Part shown: piece by piece, positions 31,973 to 40,608 of the stretch | Numbering within the stretch: the first letter of the stretch is position 1 | How the letters are laid out: each line of letters begins with the position of its first letter | Assembly (NCBI RefSeq): GCF_014295035.1 | Contig: NZ_CP060404.1 | Location: 5,616,001-5,680,000, forward strand | Reading direction: 5' to 3' | Length of the DNA: 64,000 nt | Origin: Streptomyces buecherae | GTDB lineage: Bacteria; Actinomycetota; Actinomycetes; Streptomycetales; Streptomycetaceae | The notes under the pieces: model-generated | Seen by the model: only the letters and a program-made list of their open reading frames with translations | Database searches by the model: none | What the model was told of the DNA's origin: nothing | Program-made: the position numbers and the translations under genes

Positions 31973-31987
31973 TGGGCAATTTGCCCA
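31973..31987. promoter_or_regulatory. 15-base perfect palindrome upstream of an LCP gene
   Basis: TGGGCAATTTGCCCA has seven-base arms around a single T. It lies just upstream of the sigma-E-like -35 element and is flanked by two copies of CATTCGGCA (31930 and 31991 regions). The placement suits an activator or repressor site. Confidence 0.4.
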
Positions 31988-32024
31988 ATCCATTCGGCAC
32001 CGTGACGCCGTCCGGCGGAGTTTT

Positions 32025-33227
32025 TCACTTCCTCTTCTCACACAGCCCACGGGCGGTCGGCGCGGGTCCGGGGGAGGCGGCACCGGGCGGCGTCCCGCCG
32101 GGCGCGCTGTCGGTTTCGTCGGCTTTCGTGCCGTTCTTCCCGCCGGCGTTGTCGGCCGCTTCGATCGTGCTTCGCCGTGGCGTCACCGGACGGTCTTCCC
32201 GTAGTTGGGCGAAGAGCCGGTCGGCGTCCGGCTGTACGAGTTCGTCGCGCGCGGCGTCGTGGCGGAAGGCGCGCCGCGGCACGGTGAGAAAATCAACCTT
32301 GTCCGACGGAATGTCCCGTACGCCGCGCACCAGGTTGTACAGATCTCGCAACGAGTCCAGACCGGGGTCCGTGGTCAGGGCGGAGGTGGCCGCGTCGAGG
32401 ACCGGGTACAGCTTCGTCGGGTTGAGCAGCACCCCGCTGCCCTGCACCTTGCGCACCAGGGAGCTCATGAACGCCTGCTGGCGCGCGATCCGCTGGGTGT
32501 CGCTGCCGTTGCCGAGCGTGTAGCGGGCGCGGACGAAGCCGAGCGCCTGCTCGCCGTCCAGCACCTGGCGCCCGGCCGGCAGATCCACCCGCGCCTTCGC
32601 GTCCCGCATCGGCGCCGCGAGGCACACCTGGACCCCGCCCACCGCGTTGACCAGCCGCTTGAAGCCCTCGAAGTCCACGATCATGTGGTGGTCGATCCGC
32701 ACGCCGGTGAGCTGCTCGACGGTACGGATCGTGCAGGCCGCCCCGGCCTTCTCGAAGGCGTGGTTGAACTGCCCGAACGTCGCCCGCTGGCGCTTGCCGC
32801 CGGGCCGCTCGCAGTGCGGGATGGGCACCATCAGGTCGCGCGGGATGCTCACCGCGGTGGCGCGGTCCCGGTCGCGGGACAGGTGCAGCACGATCGCGGT
32901 GTCCGAGCGCTGGGTGCCCCGGTCGCGGCCGTACCTGCCGTTGGGTCCGCCTCGGTCGTCGCTGCCGATGAGCAGGATGTTCTGGGCGCCCTTGACCAGC
33001 ACCGTCGGCCGCTCCGCCTCGTACTTGCGCAGCAGCTCCGCCGTGTCGCTGTCGGAGGTGATGTTGCCGTTGAGACGCTCGTACAGCACCCAGCCCGCGC
33101 CGGCCACGAGCAGCACCAGGACCGAGGCGGTCACCGCCGTCCAGCGCAGCCAGCGGCGCTGGCGCGGCGCTGGCGGGCCGGACGGCGGCGGCTCGTCTGC
33201 TTCCGGGTCGGTGGGGCGCTCACTCAC
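32025..33227 (-). CDS. LCP family cell-wall ligase, no LytR_C domain
   Basis: 400 residues from GTG 33227 (VSERPTDPEADEPPPS), with GAAGGA upstream; an in-frame start at 33293 is possible. A short Pro-rich head leads to the helix WTAVTASVLVLLVAGAGWVL and then YERLNGNI. LCP motifs are NILLIGSDDRGGPNGRYG, LHLSRDRDRATAVSIPRDLM, FGQFNHAFEKAGAACTIRTV, VGGVQVCLAAPMRD and ALGFVRARYTLGNGSDTQRI. The C-terminus is a Lys/Asp/Ala/Pro tail ending CEKRK instead of LytR_C. It is first of the three tandem leftward LCP genes. Confidence 0.93.
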   Translation of the reverse strand: MSERPTDPEADEPPPSGPPAPRQRRWLRWTAVTASVLVLLVAGAGWVLYERLNGNITSDSDTAELLRKYEAERPTVLVKGAQNILLIGSDDRGGPNGRYGRDRGTQRSDTAIVLHLSRDRDRATAVSIPRDLMVPIPHCERPGGKRQRATFGQFNHAFEKAGAACTIRTVEQLTGVRIDHHMIVDFEGFKRLVNAVGGVQVCLAAPMRDAKARVDLPAGRQVLDGEQALGFVRARYTLGNGSDTQRIARQQAFMSSLVRKVQGSGVLLNPTKLYPVLDAATSALTTDPGLDSLRDLYNLVRGVRDIPSDKVDFLTVPRRAFRHDAARDELVQPDADRLFAQLREDRPVTPRRSTIEAADNAGGKNGTKADETDSAPGGTPPGAASPGPAPTARGLCEKRK

Positions 33228-33455
33228 GTCGGGGTCCTTCCCCCGCGGGCTGTGGCCCCCGCGGAGTCCGCGGCGCGTGGGGCGGCCGGTCACTGGAGCG
33301 AACGCGTCGGCCCCGCGCGTGGTGGTGCGTCACGACGATCATCACCCCCACGGCCCGCCCCGGCCTGCGGTCCGGCCCCGCGGTGCGCCGGACGGGCTAC
33401 TCGGGTGCCCCGACGGCGGAGGGCCCGGCGGCCGACCCCGCCGCGTACCGCCGGC

Positions 33456-34226
33456 TCAGCCCGCCGGCGCGGTGGCCATCGCCGTCACGCGCTCGGTCGC
33501 CCGGCGCTGGTCGACCTCCGCGGGGCTGAGCCGGTCCAGGTTGCGGCACAGCACCACGGAACCGCCCGTGGCCAGCGGCGCCAGCAGCCCGGCGGACAGG
33601 CCGTCCCAGGTGTCGTACGGCAGGCTCGACAGCAGCCGCGCACCGGGTTCCAGGCCGCGCCGCGCGGCGTCGGCCCGGGCCCGCTCGACGACCTCGGTCC
33701 CGGACAGCGCGGGACCGTCGGTGCCCACCACGAGCGCCGGGGCCGCCGGGTCCACCGGGGCGAAGGGGGCGAACCGGTCGCCCTGCGCCGGCACTTCCAC
33801 CGCGTAGTCGATGAACCCCTGCGGCACCTGGGGGAAGCGCGCGCCCAGCGGGCGCAGGCTCAGCGCGACGCGCTCCCCGGAGCAGGCGCGCGCCGCGTCC
33901 AGCGTCTCCGGGCCGCTGACCACCAGGTCGGCGGCGGCCGGGTCGCCCCCGACCTCGGCGACCACCCCGGTGGAGGAGCAGGCCAGCAGCCACACCGCGC
34001 TCTGCCAGTGCGCGGGCAGCAGCAGCGCGAGCCGGTCGCCGGGCTCGGCGGCGAGGTCGCCCTGGAGCAGGTTGGCGGTCTTCGCCACCCAATTGGCGAA
34101 GGTGGCCACGGACAGTTCGACGCGCTCGCCCGTGGCGTCGTCGTAGAAGGTCACAAGGGGGCGCGCCGGGTCCGCGGCGAGTGCGGATTGCAGCAGGTCG
34201 GCGGGGGTGTGATCGGTGGCGTTCAT
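33456..34226 (-). CDS. TIGR03089 family protein (truncated AMP-binding-like)
   Basis: 256 residues from ATG 34226 (MNATDHTPADLLQSALAADP). It resembles the N-terminal part of acyl-adenylate-forming enzymes (RPLVTFYDDATGERVELSV, NLLQGDLAAEPGDRLALLLP, HWQSAVWLLACSSTGVVAEV) but lacks the P-loop YTSGTTG motif and the C-terminal catalytic domain. It is therefore very unlikely to activate acids itself. This matches the actinobacterial family TIGR03089, of unknown function, usually next to LCP and amidase genes as here. It is divergent from the amidase gene. Confidence 0.85.
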   Translation of the reverse strand: MNATDHTPADLLQSALAADPARPLVTFYDDATGERVELSVATFANWVAKTANLLQGDLAAEPGDRLALLLPAHWQSAVWLLACSSTGVVAEVGGDPAAADLVVSGPETLDAARACSGERVALSLRPLGARFPQVPQGFIDYAVEVPAQGDRFAPFAPVDPAAPALVVGTDGPALSGTEVVERARADAARRGLEPGARLLSSLPYDTWDGLSAGLLAPLATGGSVVLCRNLDRLSPAEVDQRRATERVTAMATAPAG

Positions 34227-34328
34227 CGCCGCAAGGGTACGCGCCGGGCGGGCTGGCGGGCAGTCAACCCGGGGCCGTGCCGGGGCTGGTGGTGGGCGTT
34301 CCCGACTACCGACCGTCATCTTTCGAAT

Positions 34329-34342
34329 AGACAGATATGTCT
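34329..34342. promoter_or_regulatory. Inverted repeat in the divergent amidase promoter region
   Basis: AGACAGATATGTCT has perfect AGACA/TGTCT arms around GATA. It lies 21-34 bases upstream of the amidase ATG, inside an AT-rich pocket (34316-34360) that contrasts with the surrounding GC. It is a likely regulator site for one or both divergent genes; the binder is unknown. Confidence 0.4.
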
Positions 34343-34362
34343 GAGATGTCCAGTGTTTCGGT

Positions 34363-35877
34363 ATGCGTGCAACCCTAGCTTCCGCGGTCGGCGTCGCGTG
34401 CACGGCCGCCTTGGCCCTCCCGTTGACCCCCGGCCAGGGGGCCATAGCCGCCCCCCACACCGCCGCCCCCCACACCGCGCCCGCCAGCGCGGCACTGCCC
34501 GGCAGCACCCAGTCGCTGCCGCTGTCCCCGCTGGCCCGCCCGGTGGCGAGCCCCGACCGCGCCAACGTGGAGCCGGAGTACGGCGTCGCGGCCCGGAAGG
34601 TGCGGCCCTTCTCCCTCGTCGGCGTCGTCTGGGACGACGCGCGGGCCGACCTGCACGGCCAGGTGCAGGTCCGCGCCCGGGCCGCCGGCACCGACCGCTG
34701 GTCGGGCTGGCAGGACGTCGAGACGCACAGCGACGACGCCCCCGACCTCGACGCGGACGACCGGCGCTCCGGAAGGGTGCGCGGCGCCACCGCCCCGCTG
34801 TGGGTCGGCGACTCGGACGGCGTGCAGCTCCGTATCCGGCCGCACGCGCGGCCCGCGCCCGATCACCCGCACGCGCCGACCGACCGACACGCCGCCGGGC
34901 CGCTGCCCAGCGGCCTGCGCCTGGAACTGGTGCACCCCGGCGACCCCCAGCCGGCGACCACGGCCACGACCGCGGGCCCCGCCGACCCCGCCGACCCCGC
35001 CACGAAGGTCGGCCCCGCCGACGGCCCCGCGGCACAGAGCGGCGACCTGGACGGTGGCCTGGACGGCGACCTGGACGGCGACCAGAGCGGCGACGCGGCC
35101 GACCCCACCGAGCCGCAGGCACCCGACCAGCCGGACCAGCCCGACCAGTCCGAGGCCGAGGCGACGACCGACAACCTGGTCCTCGACCAGACCCGCAGCG
35201 CCGCCGCCGACCTCGTCCTCCCGGCCGAGACCGCCGAGCAGGCGGAGGCCCAGCGCGAGGGGAAGCGCCGGTACCTCGCCCCTCGGCCCCGGATCATCCT
35301 GCGCAAGGGCTGGAGCGCCGACGAGCGGCTGCGCGAACGGCGGCTCGGCTACACCAGGACCGTCAAGGCCGCCTTCGTGCACCACAGCGCCACGGGCAAC
35401 AACTACCGCTGCGCGCAGGCGCCCTCGGTCATCCGCAGCATCTACCGCTACCACGTCAAGAGCAGCGGCTGGCGGGACCTGGGCTACAACTTCCTCGTCG
35501 ACAAGTGCGGCAACATCTACGAGGGCCGCGCCGGCGGCCCCGGCAAGCCGGTGCTCGGCGCCCACACCCTCGGCTTCAACTCCAACAGCACCGGCATCGC
35601 CGTCCTGGGCACCTACTCCCGCTCGACGCCCCCGAGAGCGGCGGTACGCGCCGTGGCCAAGCTCACCGCGTGGAAGCTCGGCCTGCACGGCCGCAACCCG
35701 GCCGGCAGCACGTACCTGGTCTCCGGCGGGAGCAACAAGTACCGCAAGGGCGTCACCGTGCGGCTCAAGGTGATCTCCGGGCACCGGGACGGCTTCACCA
35801 CCGACTGTCCCGGGACGCAGCTCTACCGCCAGCTCGGCGCGGCCCGCTACGTCGCGGCCAAGCTCCAGGGGCGGTGA
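34363..35877 (+). CDS. Secreted PGRP-type N-acetylmuramoyl-L-alanine amidase
   Basis: 504 residues from ATG 34363. A signal peptide (MRATLASAVGVACTAALALP) is followed by an extended ~280-residue region with an Asp/Gly repeat (GDLDGGLDGDLDGD) and PDQPDQPDQ repeats. The C-terminal ~190 residues are a peptidoglycan-recognition/amidase domain: the zinc ligands are His in AAFVHHSATGNNYRC, His in VISGHRDGF and Cys in TTDCPG, and the Tyr lies in LGYNFLVDKCGNIYEGRAGG. It cleaves the amide between MurNAc and the stem peptide. Disordered Asp-rich linkers are usual in wall-attached enzymes. The setting with LCP genes suggests wall remodelling. Confidence 0.92.
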   Translation: MRATLASAVGVACTAALALPLTPGQGAIAAPHTAAPHTAPASAALPGSTQSLPLSPLARPVASPDRANVEPEYGVAARKVRPFSLVGVVWDDARADLHGQVQVRARAAGTDRWSGWQDVETHSDDAPDLDADDRRSGRVRGATAPLWVGDSDGVQLRIRPHARPAPDHPHAPTDRHAAGPLPSGLRLELVHPGDPQPATTATTAGPADPADPATKVGPADGPAAQSGDLDGGLDGDLDGDQSGDAADPTEPQAPDQPDQPDQSEAEATTDNLVLDQTRSAAADLVLPAETAEQAEAQREGKRRYLAPRPRIILRKGWSADERLRERRLGYTRTVKAAFVHHSATGNNYRCAQAPSVIRSIYRYHVKSSGWRDLGYNFLVDKCGNIYEGRAGGPGKPVLGAHTLGFNSNSTGIAVLGTYSRSTPPRAAVRAVAKLTAWKLGLHGRNPAGSTYLVSGGSNKYRKGVTVRLKVISGHRDGFTTDCPGTQLYRQLGAARYVAAKLQGR

Positions 35878-36032
35878 CGTCCTCGGCGACGCCCGTCCCG
35901 GCCGTCTCGGCTGACCGGCGCGAACCGGGCCGCGACCTCTGCATACACTGGCCGCCGACCTCCCCCGGGCCCACCGGCCCGGGGGCGAGCCAGCCCGCAG
36001 CGAAGCGCCCCGCAGGAAGCAGAGACGACCAG

Positions 36033-37115
36033 GTGACAGAAGCGATCCTCCTCGTCGGCGGCAAGGGCACTCGGCTGCGCCCGCTGACCGTCCACACGCC
36101 CAAGCCCATGGTCCCGGCGGCCGGCGTGCCCTTCCTCGCGCACCAGCTCGCCCGCGCCCGCGCCGCGGGCGTCGAGCACGTCGTACTCGCCACGTCCTAC
36201 CTGGCCGAGGTCTTCGAGCCCTACTTCGGCGACGGCTCACAGCTGGGCCTGCACCTGGAGTACGTGACCGAACGCGAGCCGCTCGGCACCGGCGGCGCCA
36301 TCCGCAACGTGGCCTCGCGGCTGCGTTCAGGGCCGAACGACCCGGTGCTGATCTTCAACGGCGACATCCTCACCGGGCTCGACATCAACTCCCTGGTCGA
36401 GACCCACCAGCGCACCGGCGCCGACGTCTCGCTGCACCTGACCCGGGTCAGCGACCCGCGCGCGTACGGCCTGGTGCCCACCGACGCGACCGGGCGGGTC
36501 ACGGCCTTCCTGGAGAAGCCGCAGACGCCCGAGGAGATCGTCACCGACCAGATCAACGCGGGCGCCTACGTCTTCGACCGCTCGGTGATCGACTCCATAC
36601 CCACCGGCCGGCCCGTCTCCGTGGAGCGCGAGACCTTCCCCGGGCTGCTCGCCGCCGGCGCGCACCTGCAGGGCCTGGTGGACTCCACGTACTGGCTCGA
36701 CCTCGGCACCCCGCAGGCGTTCGTCCGCGGCTCGGCCGACCTCGTGCTCGGCCGCGCCCCCTCGCCCGCCCTGCCCGGGCGCCGCGGGGACCGGCTGGTG
36801 CTCGACGGGGCCCAGGTCGCCGAGGACGCGAAGCTGACCGGCGGGACCGTGATCGGCGCCGACGCCCGGATCGGCGCGGGCGCCCGGGTCGAGGGCAGCA
36901 CCGTGCTCGCCGGCGCGGTCGTCGGCGAGGGCGCGCGGGTGCGCGACTCGCTGATCGGCGCGGGCGCCCGGATCGGGGCCCGCACCATCCTGGACGGCGC
37001 GGTCGTCGGCGACGGCGCCTCGGTGGGCGCCGACAACGAACTGCGCGACGGCATGCGGGTCTGGTGCGACGTGGCCATCCCCACCGGCGCGGTGCGCTTC
37101 TCCTCCGACCAGTAG
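36033..37115 (+). CDS. manC: Sugar-nucleotide pyrophosphorylase, mannose-1-phosphate guanylyltransferase-like
   Basis: 360 residues from GTG 36033, with GCAGGAAGC upstream. The N-terminal nucleotidyltransferase domain carries the pyrophosphorylase signature LVGGKGTRLRPLTVHTPKPM, FNGDILTGLD with the metal Asp, and FLEKPQTPEE. The C-terminal ~100 residues are a left-handed beta-helix of hexapeptides (VIGADARIGAGARVEGSTVL), with a GMRVWCDVAIP end. This layout is that of eukaryote-type GDP-mannose pyrophosphorylases and of Streptomyces ManC, which makes GDP-mannose from mannose-1-phosphate and GTP. manB and manA lie further right in the window. The exact sugar remains inference. Confidence 0.82.
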   Translation: MTEAILLVGGKGTRLRPLTVHTPKPMVPAAGVPFLAHQLARARAAGVEHVVLATSYLAEVFEPYFGDGSQLGLHLEYVTEREPLGTGGAIRNVASRLRSGPNDPVLIFNGDILTGLDINSLVETHQRTGADVSLHLTRVSDPRAYGLVPTDATGRVTAFLEKPQTPEEIVTDQINAGAYVFDRSVIDSIPTGRPVSVERETFPGLLAAGAHLQGLVDSTYWLDLGTPQAFVRGSADLVLGRAPSPALPGRRGDRLVLDGAQVAEDAKLTGGTVIGADARIGAGARVEGSTVLAGAVVGEGARVRDSLIGAGARIGARTILDGAVVGDGASVGADNELRDGMRVWCDVAIPTGAVRFSSDQ

Positions 37116-37157
37116 GCCGCCGACCAGGAGGCCGCCGACCAGGAGGCCGCGCCGGGA
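37116..37157. repeat. 15-base direct repeat at the end of the ManC-like gene
   Basis: The unit GGCCGCCGACCAGGA is repeated directly after the stop codon. The last codons of the gene (CCGACCAGTAGG) match the same unit with GGAGG replaced by TAGG. The pattern suggests local duplication that includes the 3' end of the gene. Confidence 0.55.
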
Positions 37158-37222
37158 CCGGGGCCGGGGGAGTGGCCGGGGGAGTGACCCGGCCGCCGGG
37201 CTCGCCGACGTACCCTGGCCGA

Positions 37223-38128
37223 ATGTCCGCCACCCGCACCTGGGTCCCGCCAGGCCCGTACGACCTGGTGCGCAACCTCAGCGTGCTGGGCCGGGGGCCG
37301 GGCGATCCGGCGTTCCGAGTGGCCGCCGACGGGTCGGTCTGGCGGGCCTCGCGCACGCCGCAGGGCCCCGGCACGATCCGCCTCGCGCGCCGGGCCGGCG
37401 CCATCGAGGCGCGGGCGTGGGGCGAGGGGGCTGACTGGCTGCTCGACCGGTTGCCCGCCCTGCTCGGCGCCGACGACGACCCGGCCCGCTTCCGCCCGCG
37501 CCACCGCCTCGTGCACGAGGCGCACCGCCGCCACCCGGGCCTGCGGCTGATCCGCACCGGTCTGGTGCTGGAGTCGCTGGTGCCCTCGATCCTGGAGCAG
37601 AAGGTCACCAGCGACGAGGCGTACCGCGCCTGGCGGCTGCTGCTGTGGCGGCACGGCGAGCCGGCGCCGGGCCCCGAGACGCGGTTGCGGGTGATGCCGG
37701 ACGCGCGTGGCTGGGCGCTGATCCCGTCCTGGGAGTGGCACCGGGCCGGCGTGGACGGCAAGCGGTCGGCCGCGGTCGTACGCGCCGCCCGGGTCGCCGG
37801 CCGGCTCGAAGAGGCGGCGTCGATGGAACTGCCGCGGGCCATGGCTCGGCTCCAGGCCGTGCCCGGCATCGGCCCGTGGACGGCGGCCGAGGTGCTCCAG
37901 CGCAGCAACGGCGCCCCGGACGCGGTCACCGTCGGCGACCTCCACCTGCCCCGCATCGTCGGCTACGCCCTCACCGGCCGGCGCGGCGCCGACGACGCCA
38001 CCATGCTGGAACTGCTCGCCCCCTACGCGGACCAGCGCTACCGCGCCTGCCGGCTGATCCTGCTCGCCGGCGTCGTCCCGCCGCGCCGCGCGCCGCGCTT
38101 CTCGCCGGGCGACATCCGGGCCCTGTGA
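37223..38128 (+). CDS. DNA-3-methyladenine glycosylase 2 family (AlkA/HhH-GPD)
   Basis: 301 residues from ATG 37223 (MSATRTWVPPGPYDLVRNL). It removes alkylated bases from DNA by N-glycosidic cleavage. The helix-hairpin-helix is LQAVPGIGPWTAAEVLQRS, followed by the catalytic Asp in VTVGDLHLPR. The N-terminal AlkA-like domain and the LVPSILEQKVTSDEAYRAWR helix also fit. There is no FeS cluster Cys motif. It overlaps the end of the upstream ManC-like region only through the 3' repeats. Confidence 0.9.
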   Translation: MSATRTWVPPGPYDLVRNLSVLGRGPGDPAFRVAADGSVWRASRTPQGPGTIRLARRAGAIEARAWGEGADWLLDRLPALLGADDDPARFRPRHRLVHEAHRRHPGLRLIRTGLVLESLVPSILEQKVTSDEAYRAWRLLLWRHGEPAPGPETRLRVMPDARGWALIPSWEWHRAGVDGKRSAAVVRAARVAGRLEEAASMELPRAMARLQAVPGIGPWTAAEVLQRSNGAPDAVTVGDLHLPRIVGYALTGRRGADDATMLELLAPYADQRYRACRLILLAGVVPPRRAPRFSPGDIRAL

Positions 38129-38204
38129 GCCGCGCCCGCGTCCGTACGGTGTGCGCTGCCGCGCGGGGCGCGGGCCGGTCGTCGCCGGCCCGCGGCCCGC
38201 GCCG

Positions 38205-39584
38205 CTAGCGCACCTCGATGAAGGCCGACGGCTCGCGGGGCGGGCGCGCGGCGGGCGGGGCGGCCGGGCGGCCGACGGCCACCGCGCCCAGCGGGTCCCA
38301 GTGCGCCGGCAGGTCCAGCACGCCGCGCACCACGTCGCGGCAGAACATCGTGGAGGAGACCCAGGCCGAGCCGAGCCCCTCGCCGGCCAGTGCGACCAGC
38401 AGGTTCTGCACGCCGGCGCCGGCCGCGACTACGAACATCTCGCGCTCGGCGGTGGCCCGCCGCTCGTCCGGGTAGGTGTGCGCGCCGTCCGCGACCAGGC
38501 ACGGCACGACCAGGTACGGGGCGCGACGCAGCACGTCCCCGCGGCGCACCCGCCTGGCGACGCTCTCCTCGCTGAAACCGTCGGCCCGCAGGTCGGCGAT
38601 CCACGCCTCGCGCATCGCGTCAAGGAGTTCGGTACGCGCCTCTGCGCTCTCCAGCAGCACGAACCGCCAGGGCGTCGTGTGGTGCGGGGCGGGCGCGGTG
38701 AGCGCGGCGGCGACCGCGCGCCGCACCGCCGCCCCGTCCACCGGCGCGTCGGTGAACTCGCGCACCGTACGCCGCAGCGTCACCGCCTCCCGTACGGCCT
38801 CCGACGTCCCGAGCCGGAACATGTCGTCGGTCGCGGAGCGCACCAGGGCCCGTGCTCCGACGTCGGTCGGGTCGGCGGCCTCGCCCACCAGGCGCGGCAG
38901 CCCGCGCAGCACCGCGACCGGGCAGCCGCTGGCCTTGCCCTTGACGAGGTCGCCGGCGGCGGCCAGTTCGTCGGCGGTGGCCACGACGGTGACCGCGAGC
39001 GGGTTGCCGTGCTCGTCGGTGTCGCCGCGCAGGTCGTCCAGGACGCGCAGGCCCGCGGCGCCGATGGCCACGTCGGTCAGCCCGGCGCGCCAGGGCCGCC
39101 CGAAGGTGTCGGTGATCACGACGCCGACGTCGACGCCGAGCGCCTCGCGCAGCTCGGCGCGGATGGCCCGGGCGGAGGCGTCCGGGTCGGCGGGCAGCAA
39201 CAGGACGGTGCCGGCCGGGGTGTTGGAGGCGTCCACGCCGGCGGCGGCCATCACGAAGCCGTTGCGGTTCTCCACGATCCGCAGCGCGCCGCGCCGGGCG
39301 ACCACGCGCACCGTCTCGTCGTCGATGGCCGCCTCCCGGTCGTCGGCCCGCACGACGCGGCCCTCCGCCTTGCTGACGATCTTGGAGGTGACGATGAGGA
39401 CGTCGCCGTCGGCGAGGCCGGGCAACTCGGGCCCGACGGCCGCGGCGGCGATCAGCTTGGCGACGGAGTCGCCGGGCCGCACCTCGGGTATGCCCGGCAG
39501 CGCCCACACCCGGAAGGCCGCGGGCCCGGCTGGTCCAGCAGTCCCAGCCGGCTCCGCGTCGGACGCCGGCGCCAGGTCGCTCAC
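38205..39584 (-). CDS. fbiB: Coenzyme F420 biosynthesis bifunctional protein FbiB
   Basis: 459 residues from GTG 39584. The N-terminal half (to ~250) is F420-0:L-glutamate ligase, which adds the poly-gamma-glutamate tail: RPGDSVAKLIAAAA, LIVTSKIVSKAEGRVV and GVVITDTFGRPWRAGLTDVA. The C-terminal half is a nitroreductase-fold FMN domain (RRTVREFTDAPVDGAAVRR, TPWRFVLLES, AAGAGVQNLLVALAGEGLGS) that reduces dehydro-F420-0. The start overlaps the fbiA stop by four bases (39581-39584), so the pair is coupled. F420 serves many Streptomyces oxidoreductases, including those of secondary metabolism. Confidence 0.95.
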   Translation of the reverse strand: MSDLAPASDAEPAGTAGPAGPAAFRVWALPGIPEVRPGDSVAKLIAAAAVGPELPGLADGDVLIVTSKIVSKAEGRVVRADDREAAIDDETVRVVARRGALRIVENRNGFVMAAAGVDASNTPAGTVLLLPADPDASARAIRAELREALGVDVGVVITDTFGRPWRAGLTDVAIGAAGLRVLDDLRGDTDEHGNPLAVTVVATADELAAAGDLVKGKASGCPVAVLRGLPRLVGEAADPTDVGARALVRSATDDMFRLGTSEAVREAVTLRRTVREFTDAPVDGAAVRRAVAAALTAPAPHHTTPWRFVLLESAEARTELLDAMREAWIADLRADGFSEESVARRVRRGDVLRRAPYLVVPCLVADGAHTYPDERRATAEREMFVVAAGAGVQNLLVALAGEGLGSAWVSSTMFCRDVVRGVLDLPAHWDPLGAVAVGRPAAPPAARPPREPSAFIEVR

Positions 39585-40546
39585 GCCCGCACCTCCTCGG
39601 CCAGGGTCAGCGCCTCGCGGGCCATCTGGGCCGTGGCGGCCGGGTCGGTCATCATCAGCGGCACGGCCCGGCAGCGGATGCCGGCCGCCTCCACCTCGGC
39701 GGTCGCGTGCGCGTCCACCGTGTCCACCAGCCAGCCGTCGAGCAGCCCCGAGCCGTAGTGCGCGGCGACGGCGGCGGCCGTGGACTCCACGCCGACGGCG
39801 GCCAGCACCTTGTCCGCCATGCCCCGCACCGGAGCGTCGCCCACGATCGGGGACAGGCCCACGACGGGCACGCCCGCGTCCGCGATGGCCTCCCTGATCC
39901 CGGGCACGGCCAGGATGGTGCCGACGCTGACGACGGGGTTGGACGGCGGGAAGAGCACGACGTCGGCGGCGGCGATGGCCTCCAGGACGCCGGGCGCCGG
40001 CTTGGACTGCTCGGCGCCGACGGGCACCACCGCGTGCGCGGGCACCGAGGCCCGCAACCGCACCCAGTACTCCTGGAAGTGCACGGCCCGCCGTCCGCCG
40101 TCCGCCTCCGGGTCGTCGATGAGTACGTGCGTCTCGACCCGGTCATCGCTCATCGGCAGCAGCCGCACACCGGGCTGCCAGCGGGCGCACAGCGCCTCGG
40201 TGACCGCGCTGAGCGGATAGCCCGCGCCGATCATCTGGGTCCGGACGATGTGCGTCGCGAAGTCCCGGTCGCCGAGCCCGAACCACTCGGGCCCGACGCC
40301 GTACGCCGCCAACTCGCCCTTGACCGCGAAGGTTTCGTCCGCCCGGCCCCAGCCCTGCTCCTCGTGGATGCCACCACCGAGGGTGTACATCACGGTGTCC
40401 AGGTCGGGGCAGACCTTCAGGCCGAAGAGGTGGATGTCGTCCCCGGTGTTGCCGATGACGGTGATGTCCGCGTCGGGCGCCGCCGACTTGAGACCGCGTA
40501 GGAACCGGGCGCCGCCGATCCCCCCTGCCAGAACCACAATGCGCAT
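39581..40546 (-). CDS. fbiA: 2-phospho-L-lactate/PEP transferase FbiA
   Basis: 321 residues from ATG 40546 (MRIVVLAGGIGGARFLRGL); GTG 40552 is two codons upstream. FbiA moves the (enol)pyruvyl or lactyl phosphate group from its guanosine-diphosphate donor to Fo, giving (dehydro-)F420-0. Family motifs are VIGNTGDDIHLFGLKVCPDL, MYTLGGGIHEEQGWGRADET, LPMSDDRVETHV and FPPSNPVVSVGTIL. The length is usual. It is the first gene of the fbiA-fbiB operon, transcribed leftward. The ribosome site is weak. Confidence 0.95.
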   Translation of the reverse strand: MRIVVLAGGIGGARFLRGLKSAAPDADITVIGNTGDDIHLFGLKVCPDLDTVMYTLGGGIHEEQGWGRADETFAVKGELAAYGVGPEWFGLGDRDFATHIVRTQMIGAGYPLSAVTEALCARWQPGVRLLPMSDDRVETHVLIDDPEADGGRRAVHFQEYWVRLRASVPAHAVVPVGAEQSKPAPGVLEAIAAADVVLFPPSNPVVSVGTILAVPGIREAIADAGVPVVGLSPIVGDAPVRGMADKVLAAVGVESTAAAVAAHYGSGLLDGWLVDTVDAHATAEVEAAGIRCRAVPLMMTDPAATAQMAREALTLAEEVRA

Positions 40547-40608
40547 GGGCACAGTCTGTCAGTCGCGCGGCGCGCGCCGTGGTCCGGTGCGGCGCCGGGC
40601 GGGCGGCC

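Noticed and set aside
28478..32005. An 1175-codon open frame on the plus strand across two LCP genes
   Set aside because: It is antisense to two clear LCP proteins, has no domain or ribosome site, and arises from the strong third-base GC bias that removes stops in opposite frames.
32205..36032. Long plus-strand frame joined in frame to the ManC-like gene
   Set aside because: It runs antisense through an LCP gene and a TIGR03089 gene and in a wrong frame through the amidase. The real protein begins at GTG 36033 with the LVGGKGTRLRPL motif.
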